Shown: one piece after another, positions 1 through 8,654 of the stretch | Layout: each line of letters begins with the position of its first letter | Position numbering within the stretch: the first letter of the stretch is position 1 | From: Halomonas rhizosphaerae | GTDB taxonomy: Bacteria > Pseudomonadota > Gammaproteobacteria > Pseudomonadales > Halomonadaceae | Direction of reading: 5' to 3' | Length of the DNA: 64,000 nucleotides | Assembly (NCBI RefSeq): GCF_030010555.1 | Contig: NZ_JASCQP010000005.1 | Location: forward strand, 1-64,000 | The notes under the pieces: model-generated | The model's input: the letters and a program-made list of their open reading frames with translations, nothing else | Databases searched by the model: none | What the model was told of the DNA's origin: nothing | Program-made: the position numbers and the translations under genes

Positions 1-61
1 ACCGCTCAGCGCCGATGGTAGTGTGGGGCCTCCCCATGCGAGAGTAGGTCATCGTCAGGCA
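1..61 (+). rRNA. rrf: 5S ribosomal RNA, 3' end (partial)
   Basis: The first ~60 bases match the conserved 3' half of bacterial 5S rRNA: GCCGATGGTAGTGTGGGG followed by CTCCCCATGCGAGAGTAGG and a closing TCAGGCA. The 5' part lies outside the window, so an rRNA operon ends here. A terminator hairpin follows at once. The exact 3' end (60-62) is estimated by comparison with E. coli 5S. Confidence 0.93.
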
Positions 62-70
62 CTTATTCAG

Positions 71-95
71 AAACCCCGGCCATTGGTCGGGGTTT
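71..95 (+). terminator. Terminator hairpin after 5S rRNA
   Basis: AAACCCCG (71-78) pairs with CGGGGTTT (88-95); inner GC pairs extend it to a 3-nt loop. It directly follows the 5S 3' end, as expected at the end of an rrn operon. The downstream T run is short. Confidence 0.8.
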
Positions 96-105
96 CGTCG
101 TTTCG

Positions 106-178
106 GGGGCCTCCCCATGAAGCGTAGCGGAGCGCCGCCCGCCGGAGCCCGGCGCAATCATCCTCAGGCACCTATCCC
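106..178 (+). repeat. Degenerate second copy of the 5S rRNA 3' tail
   Basis: GGGCCTCCCCATG at 107-119 repeats the 5S tail segment at 27-39. TCATCCTCAGGCACCTATCC further on repeats TCATCGTCAGGCACTTATTC at 49-68 with a few substitutions. Between these matches the true 5S has about 9 bases and this copy about 38 unrelated GC-rich bases. It is best read as the decayed end of a tandemly duplicated 5S gene. The rest of the duplicate is absent. Confidence 0.6.
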
Positions 179-184
179 GAGAAG

Positions 185-216
185 ACCCCGTGTTCGAAAG
201 AGCACGGGGTTCTTTC
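185..216 (+). terminator. Second rrn-type terminator
   Basis: ACCCCGTG (185-192) pairs with CACGGGGT (203-210) around a 10-nt loop and is followed by TCTTTC. It sits after the 5S relic in the same position as the first terminator after the real 5S. Confidence 0.75.
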
Positions 217-281
217 ATGTGCGGCCCGTGAAAGTGTCAGCTGTTATCATGGCGTTGCGAATGACAACCGGAGATCCTTCT

Positions 282-710
282 TTGACGCTGACCACCCCGG
301 CCCTGCTCTTTCCCGCCATCTCGTTGCTGCTGCTGGCCTATACCAACCGCTTCCTGGTGCTCGCCCAGCTGATCCGCAAGCTGGCAGACGAGGAGCGCGA
401 TCATCATCAGTCCGGCACCGCCCGACAGATCGTGCTGCTGCGTCGGCGCATCTCCCTGACCAAGCGCATGCAGGTGGCGGGTGTGCTGAGCTTCCTGCTC
501 TGTACGCTGTCGATGTTCGCACTCTTCCTGTCGCTCGAACTGCTGGGCATGCTGCTCTTCGGCGTGAGCCTGGTGACCCTGTCCATATCGCTGATCTACT
601 CGCTCTGGGAGGTGACCATTTCCACCAATGCACTCAATGTCCAGTTGAAGGATATCGAGGACCTGAGGAAGGGCACTTCCTCCGTGGTGTCCGAGGAGGC
701 CGGCCCATGA
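282..710 (+). CDS. DUF2721 family membrane protein
   Basis: A 142-aa inner-membrane protein of the DUF2721 family, function unknown. The N-terminal block (TPALLFPAISLLLLAYTNRF) is the family signature. Three hydrophobic segments are visible, near residues 8-24, 66-90 and 92-115, with an amphipathic linker rich in Arg/Glu between the first and second. I choose TTG at 282 because GGAG (270-273) lies 8 nt upstream; ATG at 249 or 261 would add short N-terminal extensions without a clear ribosome site. The stop overlaps the rlmM start as ATGA, so the two genes are probably translationally coupled. Confidence 0.8.
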   Translation: MTLTTPALLFPAISLLLLAYTNRFLVLAQLIRKLADEERDHHQSGTARQIVLLRRRISLTKRMQVAGVLSFLLCTLSMFALFLSLELLGMLLFGVSLVTLSISLIYSLWEVTISTNALNVQLKDIEDLRKGTSSVVSEEAGP

Positions 711-1780
711 CAGTGGCCGGTGAGCTGCTGCTCTATTGTCGTCCGGGGTTCGAGCCGGACCTGGCGGCAGAGCTCACGGAAAAGGCCATGGCGCTGGGCT
801 GGCAGGGAGAGGCCGATATCAAGCCAGACGCCGGTTTCGTCCGCTTCATTGCTGCCGGGGATGCGCCAGCCAACGCGCTGCATCGGGCACTGCCGCTGGC
901 GAGTCTGGTGTTTGCCCGCCAGAGCCTGCTCGCGCTGCCGCCGCTATTGCTTCCGCGCGAGGATCGCCTCACCCCGATACTCGACCAGGTCGTGGCGAGT
1001 GGCTGGAGCTTCGATTCGGTCTGGCAGGAGACGCCGGACACCAACGAGGCCAAGGCCCTCGCCGGCTTGATCAAGGCGCTCAAACGACCGCTGGAGTCGC
1101 TGCTCAAGAAGCGGGGCGCCCTGCGGCGCAAGGCCGGCGGGCGCCGACTTCACCTGCTGTGGAGTGACGGAGACCGGGTGCAACTGGGTATGAGCTTTCC
1201 CGGCAATCGCAGCGAACTCCCGGGGGGAATTCGGCGGTTGCGTTTTCCCCATCGTGCGCCGAGCCGCTCCACCCTCAAGCTGGAGGAAGCCTGGCACGAG
1301 TTCATTCCGCGAGACGAATGGGGCGAGCGCCTGGAGGAGGGCATGCAGGCGGCCGACCTGGGCGCCGCCCCCGGCGGCTGGACCTGGCAGCTGGTGCAGC
1401 GCGGCATGCATGTCTATGCCATCGACAATGGCCCCATGGACAAGGGATTGATGGCAACGGGGCTGGTGGAACACCTGCGCGAGGACGGCTTCGTCTGGGA
1501 ACCGCCCGGCCGGCTCGACTGGCTGGTGTGCGATATCGTCGACAAGCCGTCGCGCGTGATGGCGATGGTCCAGCGCTGGCTGGTGAGGCGCTGGTGCCGG
1601 GAGGCGGTCTTCAACCTGAAGTTGCCCATGAAGCGACGCTGGGAGGAGGTCTCCCGCTGCCTCTCGGGCCTTGAGTCTGCGCTCGCAGAGGCCGGCGTCC
1701 GGGCCGAGGTGGCGTGTCGCCACCTCTACCATGATCGCGAGGAGGTGACGGTGCACGTGCGGATCCTGGGCGTGGCCTGA
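707..1780 (+). CDS. rlmM: 23S rRNA (cytidine-2498 2'-O)-methyltransferase RlmM
   Basis: A 357-aa SAM-dependent ribose methyltransferase that modifies C2498 in the peptidyl-transferase region of 23S rRNA. The N-terminal third is the RlmM substrate-recognition (THUMP-like) region. The C-terminal Rossmann domain shows the SAM-binding motif DLGAAPGGW near residue 217, an acidic VCDIVDKP block and the basic NLKLPMKRRW segment. Length is normal for the family (E. coli RlmM is about 366 aa). It overlaps the upstream DUF2721 gene by 4 nt and is convergent with the ABM monooxygenase gene. Confidence 0.96.
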   Translation: MTVAGELLLYCRPGFEPDLAAELTEKAMALGWQGEADIKPDAGFVRFIAAGDAPANALHRALPLASLVFARQSLLALPPLLLPREDRLTPILDQVVASGWSFDSVWQETPDTNEAKALAGLIKALKRPLESLLKKRGALRRKAGGRRLHLLWSDGDRVQLGMSFPGNRSELPGGIRRLRFPHRAPSRSTLKLEEAWHEFIPRDEWGERLEEGMQAADLGAAPGGWTWQLVQRGMHVYAIDNGPMDKGLMATGLVEHLREDGFVWEPPGRLDWLVCDIVDKPSRVMAMVQRWLVRRWCREAVFNLKLPMKRRWEEVSRCLSGLESALAEAGVRAEVACRHLYHDREEVTVHVRILGVA

Positions 1781-1791
1781 TCCGCGAGCCG

Positions 1792-2082
1792 TCAGTGGGT
1801 CGTGGGCTCGTAGATGCGGATACGTTCCTCCTCGGTCAGCAGCGGCAGCAGGCTCTGCATGACCCGGGCGCGTGTCTCGCTCTGGTACCACTCCTTCCAG
1901 GCGCGCATGTCGCGCCACTTGGTGATCATCAGACGTCGATCGCTGTGGCCTAGTTCGACGAGGCTCTCGCCGCCGACGAAGCCGCGCGCACCGAGGGAAT
2001 GGCGCATGGCCTCCCGGGCGGCCGCCTCGTATTCCTCCTCCAGGCCGGGCATGATACGACGTTCGATAATGATCTTGATCAT
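1792..2082 (-). CDS. Antibiotic biosynthesis monooxygenase (ABM) domain protein
   Basis: A 96-aa protein with a single ABM dimeric alpha/beta-barrel domain: an N-terminal strand ([13 protein letters not shown]), a helix, and the [19 protein letters not shown] core typical of small heme-degrading or quinol-oxidising monooxygenases. No cofactor site can be read, and the substrate cannot be assigned. GGGAG lies about 8 nt upstream of the ATG. It is divergent from tusA, with only 41 bp between the two starts, so the promoters must overlap. Confidence 0.8.
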   Translation of the reverse strand: MIKIIIERRIMPGLEEEYEAAAREAMRHSLGARGFVGGESLVELGHSDRRLMITKWRDMRAWKEWYQSETRARVMQSLLPLLTEEERIRIYEPTTH

Positions 2083-2123
2083 CCGTTACTCCCTTACTTA
2101 ACTGTCCTGAAACGAGGTCATCG

Positions 2124-2375
2124 ATGGTTGATTCCGCGGATTCCCTGCCGGCCTGTGATGCACAACTCGATACCACGGGGCTCTACTGCCCCGAGCCGAT
2201 CATGCTGATGCACAACAAGGTGCGCGACATGCACGCGGGGGAGGTGCTCAAGGTGGTCGCCAGCGACCCGGCCACGACCCGTGACATCCCCAAGTTCTGC
2301 AGTTTCCTCGGGCATGAGCTCCTGTACCAGCAGGAAGACGACGGCAGCTACCTCTACTTTATCCGTCTCGGCTGA
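2124..2375 (+). CDS. tusA: Sulfur carrier protein TusA
   Basis: An 83-aa TusA/SirA-family persulfide carrier that relays sulfur from IscS to the TusBCD-E relay for 2-thiouridine synthesis in tRNA. The diagnostic LYCPEP motif places the sulfur-carrying cysteine at residue 22, followed by the conserved [20 protein letters not shown] region. Length is usual for the family. GAGG lies 7-9 nt upstream of the ATG. Confidence 0.95.
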   Translation: MVDSADSLPACDAQLDTTGLYCPEPIMLMHNKVRDMHAGEVLKVVASDPATTRDIPKFCSFLGHELLYQQEDDGSYLYFIRLG

Positions 2376-2390
2376 GTCGCGACCAGTCCG

Positions 2391-3107
2391 TCAGTCGGTC
2401 GGGGGGTCAACGTCGTTGCCGGGCATGACCATCAGCGCCAGGGCCTCGAGGGTGTTGGGGTCCTCGTGGCGGATGCGGTTGGCGATCTGCCGCTGGAAGA
2501 AGTAGACCACGCGGTGGCGGCTGTGGCCGGGATAGAGGCAGGGGTCGCCCGGCAGGATCGGGGTGGTCTCGATGAGCCGCTCGTCGGCGAGCAGGGCCTC
2601 CACGGTACCGTCGCTGTACAGGCGCCAGCCGAAGACCTGCTTCAGCTGCCAGGGCGCATCGCTCTCGTCCATGCACAGGGCATGGGTCCCCTGGGTCTCG
2701 GGAAGCTGCTGGATCAGCGTGGTCTCGTCGGTCTCCTCGTAATCGAAGTAGGCGGCGGCGTGCTCGAGCTCCAGCACCTTGTGTTCGGGGGCCTCCTCGA
2801 AGAGCTCCTCGGTCTCCGGGTCGCGATAGCCGATGAAATGGCCGTGTTCGGCGTCATCCAGGCGATGGCAGGGCGTGAGGGCTTCCATCCACGGCACCAG
2901 GCCGACCACCTCACCATCTTCCTGCAGCCCCCAGGCCAGCAAGGGCATGCCATACAGGGTGTCGGCATCCGAGGCGAGCCGATAGACCATCTCCAGATTG
3001 TCCAGTTCGGGGGAAAGGCGAACCAACCGGCGCCGGGCCAGTTGACGTTGGCGCATGGCCTCGAGGTCGATGACCTGGGCGGGGCGTGGTGACTGCGGGA
3101 TTCCCAT
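2391..3107 (-). CDS. Conserved protein of unknown function
   Basis: A 238-aa acidic, soluble protein that I do not recognise. It has a short basic N-terminal stretch (residues 14-30), no signal peptide and no membrane segment. A mid-region has many Glu/Asp residues (DPETEELFEEAPEHKVLELE). GGAGG sits ideally before the ATG and codon use matches neighbouring genes, so it is a real gene. Tail-to-tail with tusA. Confidence 0.7.
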   Translation of the reverse strand: MGIPQSPRPAQVIDLEAMRQRQLARRRLVRLSPELDNLEMVYRLASDADTLYGMPLLAWGLQEDGEVVGLVPWMEALTPCHRLDDAEHGHFIGYRDPETEELFEEAPEHKVLELEHAAAYFDYEETDETTLIQQLPETQGTHALCMDESDAPWQLKQVFGWRLYSDGTVEALLADERLIETTPILPGDPCLYPGHSRHRVVYFFQRQIANRIRHEDPNTLEALALMVMPGNDVDPPTD

Positions 3108-3219
3108 GATGTCCCTCCAAGTGCTGCGTGGTCACGGCATCGGCCTGGTAAGCAGCGCACTGCGTCACTGTAGTCTCATCAATAGCACAGAGTGATTGCC
3201 GAGGTTAAGTCCCGGCGGT

Positions 3220-4287
3220 TCATCGGCAGTGATGGGCGAGCCGATTGCGCAGTGCAGCGTGGCGCTCGCGGGCCGCCGTGAAGGCCGGCAGGGGGGCCTC
3301 GGGGTCGATCAGCGACAGCCAGCGTCGCCGATAGTCGGCCACCGCCGGCGGGGGCGCCACATGTACCTCGAGGAGGGCGTCGATGGCCCCGAGCCAGTGC
3401 CGGGCGGCGCGGTCTAGCTCATCCAGCCAGGTCGCCAGTCGGGTCGCCTCGGGCGAGCCGGCCAGGCGGTCGGGCGCTTCGCCACAGGCTGCCCCGCCAT
3501 CGCCTTCCAGGGCGTCCTCGATCAGCGTCGAGGCTTCGTTCAGGCGCTGTTCGGCGAGCAGCAGGGTGCGCAGCAGCTCGGCCGAGAGCGGGCGCTCCTG
3601 CAGGGTCTTGAGGTGACCCTCAAGGGTGGCCGACTCGGGAACCCAGGTCCGGTCGAACTGGTGCAGGGTCGCCTCGCGCAGATAGCTCAGGGCGGCGCTG
3701 CGTGGCTCGACCTCGTCGAGGGCCTCCGGGGAGAGGGGAGAGCTCGCCCGGGAGAAGTTCTTTACCCACTCTTCGGAGGCGAACAGGGCGTTCCAGCTGA
3801 CCTGTGGCAGCTGGTCGGTCTTGGTGGCGGTGAGCCGGGCCAGGCGTTCACGGCTGTCATCGGAGAGGGCGTCCGGTGCGTCGCTGTTCCAGCAGCCGCT
3901 CAGCCGGCGCCAAAGTTCGAGCTCGTAGAGCCAGCGCTGGCTGGGGGGCGCCACCTTGCCGAGCTGGTTGTTGCGTCCCGCCACGAGGTTGGCGATATGA
4001 CACTCGCGCAGTGCATAGATGTCGAGCATGCCCTCGCGGGTCTCGACAATCTCGAACAGCCGCTGGTCCTGTGCGGGGAAGGCCGCGATATTGTCCGGGA
4101 CCGAGCGTGGCGGCGCCTCGAGCGAGAGGGCCTCGGCGAGGCGCTGCTGGTAGTCGCGGAGCAGGACCTCGCTGTCGCCCTCGCCGCAGCCGGCCAGCAG
4201 CAGTAACAGCATCGCCACTAGCCCCTGGATCCCGCGATGGCGGGATGCACGGTCGGCGTCACTCCGCAGGAATCTCGATCTCTCCAT
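3220..4287 (-). CDS. DUF3080 family lipoprotein
   Basis: A 355-aa predicted outer-membrane or periplasmic lipoprotein. After a basic N-terminus, a hydrophobic core (GLVAMLLLLL) leads to the lipobox LAGC, then the DUF3080 region beginning LLRDYQQRLAEAL. Function unknown. The start at 4287 overlaps the 3' end of the upstream MATE gene by 29 nt, so the pair is probably one operon with coupled translation. An internal ATG at about 4212 would give a much shorter n-region and is possible. Confidence 0.78.
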   Translation of the reverse strand: MERSRFLRSDADRASRHRGIQGLVAMLLLLLAGCGEGDSEVLLRDYQQRLAEALSLEAPPRSVPDNIAAFPAQDQRLFEIVETREGMLDIYALRECHIANLVAGRNNQLGKVAPPSQRWLYELELWRRLSGCWNSDAPDALSDDSRERLARLTATKTDQLPQVSWNALFASEEWVKNFSRASSPLSPEALDEVEPRSAALSYLREATLHQFDRTWVPESATLEGHLKTLQERPLSAELLRTLLLAEQRLNEASTLIEDALEGDGGAACGEAPDRLAGSPEATRLATWLDELDRAARHWLGAIDALLEVHVAPPPAVADYRRRWLSLIDPEAPLPAFTAARERHAALRNRLAHHCR

Positions 4288-5707
4288 GGGCCTTCGCCTT
4301 GCTGATGCGCCTGAGCCGCTCGCCCAGCAGCACGGCGGCGGTGGTCAAGCCGCCAATCAGGCCGATCCAGTAGCCGTGGACACCCAGCGGGTCGATCCAC
4401 CCGAGCAGGCCATGCTCTCCCAGCCAGTGACCTCCCCCCAGCCCCACCAGCCAGTAGGCCAGCAGGGTGATCAGCATGATGATGCGGGTGTCCTTGTAGC
4501 CCCGCAAGGCCCCGGCCAGGTTGACCTGCAGGGCGTCCGATACCTGGTAAAGAATCGCCAGGCCGACCAGCGTCAGGGTCAGGCGCTGCACCTCGCTGTC
4601 GTGAGTATAAAGCCTGATCACCGGCTCGGCGGTGAGCCACAGCAACAGGCTGTTGAGCCCCGCCACGGCCAGCGCCACCAGGATGCCGTGCCAGGCCACC
4701 AGTCGGGCGGCATCGGGGCGGCCCTGGCCCAGGGTGTTGCCGACCCGCACGGTCAGGGCCATGCCCAGGGAGAGCGGCAGCATGAACAGGATCGAGGTGT
4801 AGTTGAGCGCTACCTGGTGGGCCGCCACGGTGATCTCGCCGAGACTGGCGATGAACAGGGCGATCAGGGTGAACAGTGTCACCTCCACGAAGATCGCTAC
4901 GCCGATGGGCACGCCCACGTGGAGCAGCTCGCCGATCAGCGCCCAACGTGGGGACGTCGGCGAATGCCAGAGCGCGACGTCACCATAGGCCCGAGAGCGC
5001 CGGGTGTAGGCGATCATCGCCAGGCCCATCACCCACATGGAGAGCGCCGTGGCAATGCCGCAGCCCAGGGCGCCGAGGGCCGGCAAGTCCTGCACGCTGC
5101 CAGGCAGCCAGTCGCCGAACAGCCCCGTCAGCCCCTCGCCGCCGTAGATCAGTACGAAGTTGCAGGGGATGTTCACCCCGAGGCCGACCAGGCTGATCCA
5201 CAGCGACGGTCGGGTATGGTTCATGCCGTCCGAGAAGGCGCGCAGCGCCTGGAAGAGGGCCACCCCGGGCATGCCGAAGGCCACGGCGGCCAGGTAGGCG
5301 GCGGCGCGCCCGGCGACCTCCTCGGGCACCGCCATCAGGCGGAAGATCGGCATTACCGTGAACCACAGCAGCGCCGCGGCGACCATGCCCAGGACGAGGG
5401 CGATCCACAGTGCCTGGTGGACGCAGGGGCGGATCCCTGCCGTGCGGCCGCCCCCCAGCAGCTGGGCGACGATCGGCGTCAGCCCCATGAGCGTGCCGGT
5501 CATGAACAGCATCAGCGGCATCCACAGACTGGAGCCCACCGAGACGGCCGCGAGGTCGGTGGCGCTGAGTCGCCCGGTCATCATCACGTCGGCGACGCTC
5601 ATGCCGGCCTGGGCCAGCTGTGCCCCGCAGATGGGCAGGGCCAGGCGCATCAGGGGGCGCGTTTCCTTGCGGCTGGTGGCCAGCAGGCGTGAGGCGAACG
5701 AGGCCAA
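4259..5707 (-). CDS. MATE family efflux transporter (NorM-like)
   Basis: A 482-aa multidrug/toxin extrusion antiporter in the inner membrane. Twelve hydrophobic segments arranged as two six-helix bundles are apparent, with typical MATE motifs such as LPICGAQLAQAGMSVADVMMTGRL near the N-terminus and AAHQVALNYTSILFMLPLSL in the second half. Family members couple Na+ or H+ entry to cationic drug export. Length is typical. It is followed by the overlapping DUF3080 lipoprotein gene and is divergent from epmC. Confidence 0.9.
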   Translation of the reverse strand: MASFASRLLATSRKETRPLMRLALPICGAQLAQAGMSVADVMMTGRLSATDLAAVSVGSSLWMPLMLFMTGTLMGLTPIVAQLLGGGRTAGIRPCVHQALWIALVLGMVAAALLWFTVMPIFRLMAVPEEVAGRAAAYLAAVAFGMPGVALFQALRAFSDGMNHTRPSLWISLVGLGVNIPCNFVLIYGGEGLTGLFGDWLPGSVQDLPALGALGCGIATALSMWVMGLAMIAYTRRSRAYGDVALWHSPTSPRWALIGELLHVGVPIGVAIFVEVTLFTLIALFIASLGEITVAAHQVALNYTSILFMLPLSLGMALTVRVGNTLGQGRPDAARLVAWHGILVALAVAGLNSLLLWLTAEPVIRLYTHDSEVQRLTLTLVGLAILYQVSDALQVNLAGALRGYKDTRIIMLITLLAYWLVGLGGGHWLGEHGLLGWIDPLGVHGYWIGLIGGLTTAAVLLGERLRRISKAKAHGEIEIPAE

Positions 5708-5856
5708 GGCAGCAGCTCCATGCGTCGAGAGTGAGTCGGCAGCGTCCGGCCCGGGACGAGCGCCGGCAGGCCGCTCAGTCTATCAGGAGGCATCGATTTT
5801 CGCGCCGCGCCTCCTTGCCCCTATAATGGCGCCCTTTACGCCTTTCAGGAGCCTGC

Positions 5857-6432
5857 GTGAGCCACCGACTCGAGGATGTCATTGCGCTGTTCGACGGCCT
5901 CTTCCTGCCCCGTTATCAAACCCGCCTGGTGCGCGGCGGCGGCGAGCCCCTCTACCTGCCGGCCGACGATGCCTCTCCCTGGCACCGGGTGATCTTCGCC
6001 CGGGGTTTCTACGCCAGCGCCCTGCACGAGGTCAGCCATTGGTGCATCGCCGGGGCCCGGCGGCGACGGCTCGAGGACTACGGCTACTGGTACCTGCCCG
6101 ACGGCCGGGACGCCAGCGAGCAGCGCGACTTCGAGGCGGTGGAGGTGGCGCCCCAGGCGCTGGAACTGCTCTTCTCGCGAGCCTGCGGCCGGCCCTTCAA
6201 CGTCAGCGTCGACAACCTGGGCGAGGTGGAGGTCGACCGCGAGGGCTTCCAGGCACGGGTCGAGGCGCGCGCCGAGCGCTACCTGCGCGAAGGGCTGCCG
6301 GCCCGTGCGGCGGCCTTCCGGCGGGCGCTGGCGGCCTACTATCGTGAAGGGGCCAGCCTCGAGCAGGCCGTGGCGGCCGGGCGCCGTCGGCTCGCGTCGG
6401 CAGGGTCGCAGCCCGTCCCGGCGATCGACTAG
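5857..6432 (+). CDS. epmC: Elongation factor P hydroxylase EpmC
   Basis: A 191-aa EpmC/YfcM protein, which hydroxylates the beta-lysyl-lysine side chain of translation factor EF-P after EpmA/EpmB modification. The metal-site segment LHEVSHWCIAG (His-Glu-x-x-His) and the following DYGYWYLPDGRDASEQ block are family hallmarks. It starts at GTG 5857, with CAGGAG about 8 nt upstream. Length is near the E. coli protein (about 180 aa). It is followed by the E1 gene after a 36-nt gap. Confidence 0.94.
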   Translation: MSHRLEDVIALFDGLFLPRYQTRLVRGGGEPLYLPADDASPWHRVIFARGFYASALHEVSHWCIAGARRRRLEDYGYWYLPDGRDASEQRDFEAVEVAPQALELLFSRACGRPFNVSVDNLGEVEVDREGFQARVEARAERYLREGLPARAAAFRRALAAYYREGASLEQAVAAGRRRLASAGSQPVPAID

Positions 6433-6468
6433 GCTTGAGGTCAGTGTCCAGCCGATCGGAGGCCGCCC

Positions 6469-8640
6469 GTGGCCGACTCCCTGCCCCAGGAGCACCGCTT
6501 CCTCGCCGCCCTGCGCGATGATGAGTGGCCCGACCCCGCGAAGGCCGGGCGGCTCGACGAAGTGGGGTTGTCCCCCGAGGCGCTGGTCGAGCTCTTCGAT
6601 TCACAGCTGACCAGCCGCCACCTCGACCTCCAGGCCCGGCGGCTCCAGGCACGGGGCGAGGGCTTCTACACCATCGGCAGTGCCGGCCACGAGGGCAACG
6701 CCGCCATCGCCCTGGCGTTCCGCCCCGGCGATCCGGCCTTCCTGCACTACCGTGACGCCGCCTTCCTGATCCAGCGCAGCCGAGCCGTGCCGGGCCAGAC
6801 GCCGATCCGCGACCTGCTGCTGAGCGTCACGGCCTCGTCGGAGGACCCGATCTCCGGTGGTCGCCACAAGGTGCTGGGCTCGAGACGGCTCAGCATCCCG
6901 CCGCAGACCAGCACCATCGCCTCCCACCTGCCCAAGGCGGTGGGGGCGGCCCACAGCCTCGGCCTGTGGCGGCGCCTGGGTGGCGGCGGCGAGTGGGCGC
7001 CGGACAGCGTGGTGATCTGCAGCTTCGGCGATGCCTCCTTCAACCACTCCACCGCCCAGGGCGCCCTCAATGCCGCGGGCTGGGCCGCCTGGCAGGGCGC
7101 GCCCATGCCGCTGGTGATGGTCTGCGAGGACAACGGCATCGGCATCTCCATGCCCACGCCGCCTGGCTGGATCGCCGCCAGCATGCGCGCCCGTCCCGGC
7201 TTTCACTATCTCGCCTGCGACGGTCTCGACCTGCTGGACACCTGGCGGGTCGCCCGTGAGGCCGCGCACATCGCCCGCACCCGTCGTCAGCCGGTGTTCC
7301 TCCACATGCACTGTGTGCGCCTGTTCGGGCATGCCGGTTCCGATGCCCAGCAGGCCTACCTGTCGGCCGCACGCATCGAGGCCGACGAGGCCCGCGACCC
7401 GCTGCTGGTCAGCGCCGGCCTGCTGCGTCGCCACGGCGTGCTCTCCGTGGAGGCGATCGCCGAGCGCTACCGGGCGATCGGCGAGCGGGTTGCCCGGGAG
7501 GCCGAGGCGGTGATCCGGCGACCGCAGCTCGAGAGCGCCGCAGAGGTCATGGCGAGCATCGTGCCGCCGTCGCGTCCCGGCCGGCAGCAACCCTGGCAGG
7601 GGGAGGTCGATCCCACCCCGGCCCCCATGGCCAGGCTGATCAACCAGGCGCTGGCGCGGCTGATGATCCGCTATCCGCACCTGGTGATGGCCGGCGAGGA
7701 CATCGGCCGCAAGGGCGGTGTCTACGGGGTCACCCAGCGGCTGCAGGCGCAGTTCGGCCCGCACCGGGTGATCGATACGCTGCTCGACGAGCAGAGCATC
7801 CTGGGACTGGGGATTGGCCTGGCCCAGAGCGGCCTGGTGCCGATCCTGGAGATCCAGTTCCTCGCCTACCTGCACAACGCCGAGGACCAGCTGCGCGGTG
7901 AGGCGGCCACGCTGAGCTTCTTCTCCGCTGGCCAGTACACCAACCCGATGGTGGTGCGTATTGCCGGGCTCGGCTACCAGAAGGGCTTCGGCGGTCACTT
8001 CCATAACGACAATGCGATTGCCGTGCTGCGCGACATCCCCGGGCTGCTGGTGGCCTGCCCATCCAGCGGGGCCGAGGCGGTGGGGCTGCTGCAGGAGGCG
8101 GTGCGCCTGGCCGACGAGGAGCAGCGGGTGGTGGTGGTGCTCGAGCCCATCGCCCGCTACCACGCCCGGGACCTGCTGGAGGAGGGGGACGATCGCGGCT
8201 GCTGCGCCGATCCGGGGCCGGATTACCGCCTGGCGGTGGGTGAGCTCGGCCAATGGGGAGAGGGGCGCGACCTGGCCATCGTCAGCTACGGCAACGGGAT
8301 CCACCTGTCACGGCAGGCGGCCGTCCGCCTCGAGGACGAGGGCATCGCGCTGCGCCTCATCGACCTGCGCTGGCTGACCGCCATCGACCACGATGCCCTG
8401 CATCGCCGGGTGGCTGACTGTGCGGGCATCCTGGTGGTGGACGAGTGCCGGCGGTCGGGCTCGCCGAGCGAGGAGCTGATCACCGGCCTGGTCGAGCGCG
8501 GCGTGGCGGGCGAGCGCCTGGCGCGGCTGACCGCCGAGGACAGCTTCATCCCCCTGGGGCCGGCCGCCACGGTCACGCTGCCCTCGGTGGTGGGCATCGT
8601 CGAACGGGCCAGGGAGCTGCTGGGGCGGCCGGGGGCGTAG
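6469..8640 (+). CDS. Fused alpha/beta 2-oxoacid dehydrogenase E1 component
   Basis: A 723-aa thiamine-diphosphate enzyme with the E1-alpha domain (about residues 30-370) fused to the E1-beta domain (about 385-723), as in branched-chain or pyruvate-type E1. The TPP/Mg motif is read at FGDASFNHSTAQGALNAAG through CEDNGIGIS. The beta half begins with LINQALARLMIRYPHLVMAGEDIG and contains the DEQSILGLGIG and HFHNDNAIAVLRDIPGL blocks. It would decarboxylate a branched-chain or related 2-oxoacid, but no E2 or E3 gene is nearby, so the substrate is not assignable. Start GTG 6469. Confidence 0.87.
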   Translation: MADSLPQEHRFLAALRDDEWPDPAKAGRLDEVGLSPEALVELFDSQLTSRHLDLQARRLQARGEGFYTIGSAGHEGNAAIALAFRPGDPAFLHYRDAAFLIQRSRAVPGQTPIRDLLLSVTASSEDPISGGRHKVLGSRRLSIPPQTSTIASHLPKAVGAAHSLGLWRRLGGGGEWAPDSVVICSFGDASFNHSTAQGALNAAGWAAWQGAPMPLVMVCEDNGIGISMPTPPGWIAASMRARPGFHYLACDGLDLLDTWRVAREAAHIARTRRQPVFLHMHCVRLFGHAGSDAQQAYLSAARIEADEARDPLLVSAGLLRRHGVLSVEAIAERYRAIGERVAREAEAVIRRPQLESAAEVMASIVPPSRPGRQQPWQGEVDPTPAPMARLINQALARLMIRYPHLVMAGEDIGRKGGVYGVTQRLQAQFGPHRVIDTLLDEQSILGLGIGLAQSGLVPILEIQFLAYLHNAEDQLRGEAATLSFFSAGQYTNPMVVRIAGLGYQKGFGGHFHNDNAIAVLRDIPGLLVACPSSGAEAVGLLQEAVRLADEEQRVVVVLEPIARYHARDLLEEGDDRGCCADPGPDYRLAVGELGQWGEGRDLAIVSYGNGIHLSRQAAVRLEDEGIALRLIDLRWLTAIDHDALHRRVADCAGILVVDECRRSGSPSEELITGLVERGVAGERLARLTAEDSFIPLGPAATVTLPSVVGIVERARELLGRPGA

Positions 8641-8654
8641 TGGCAGGGTCGCGC

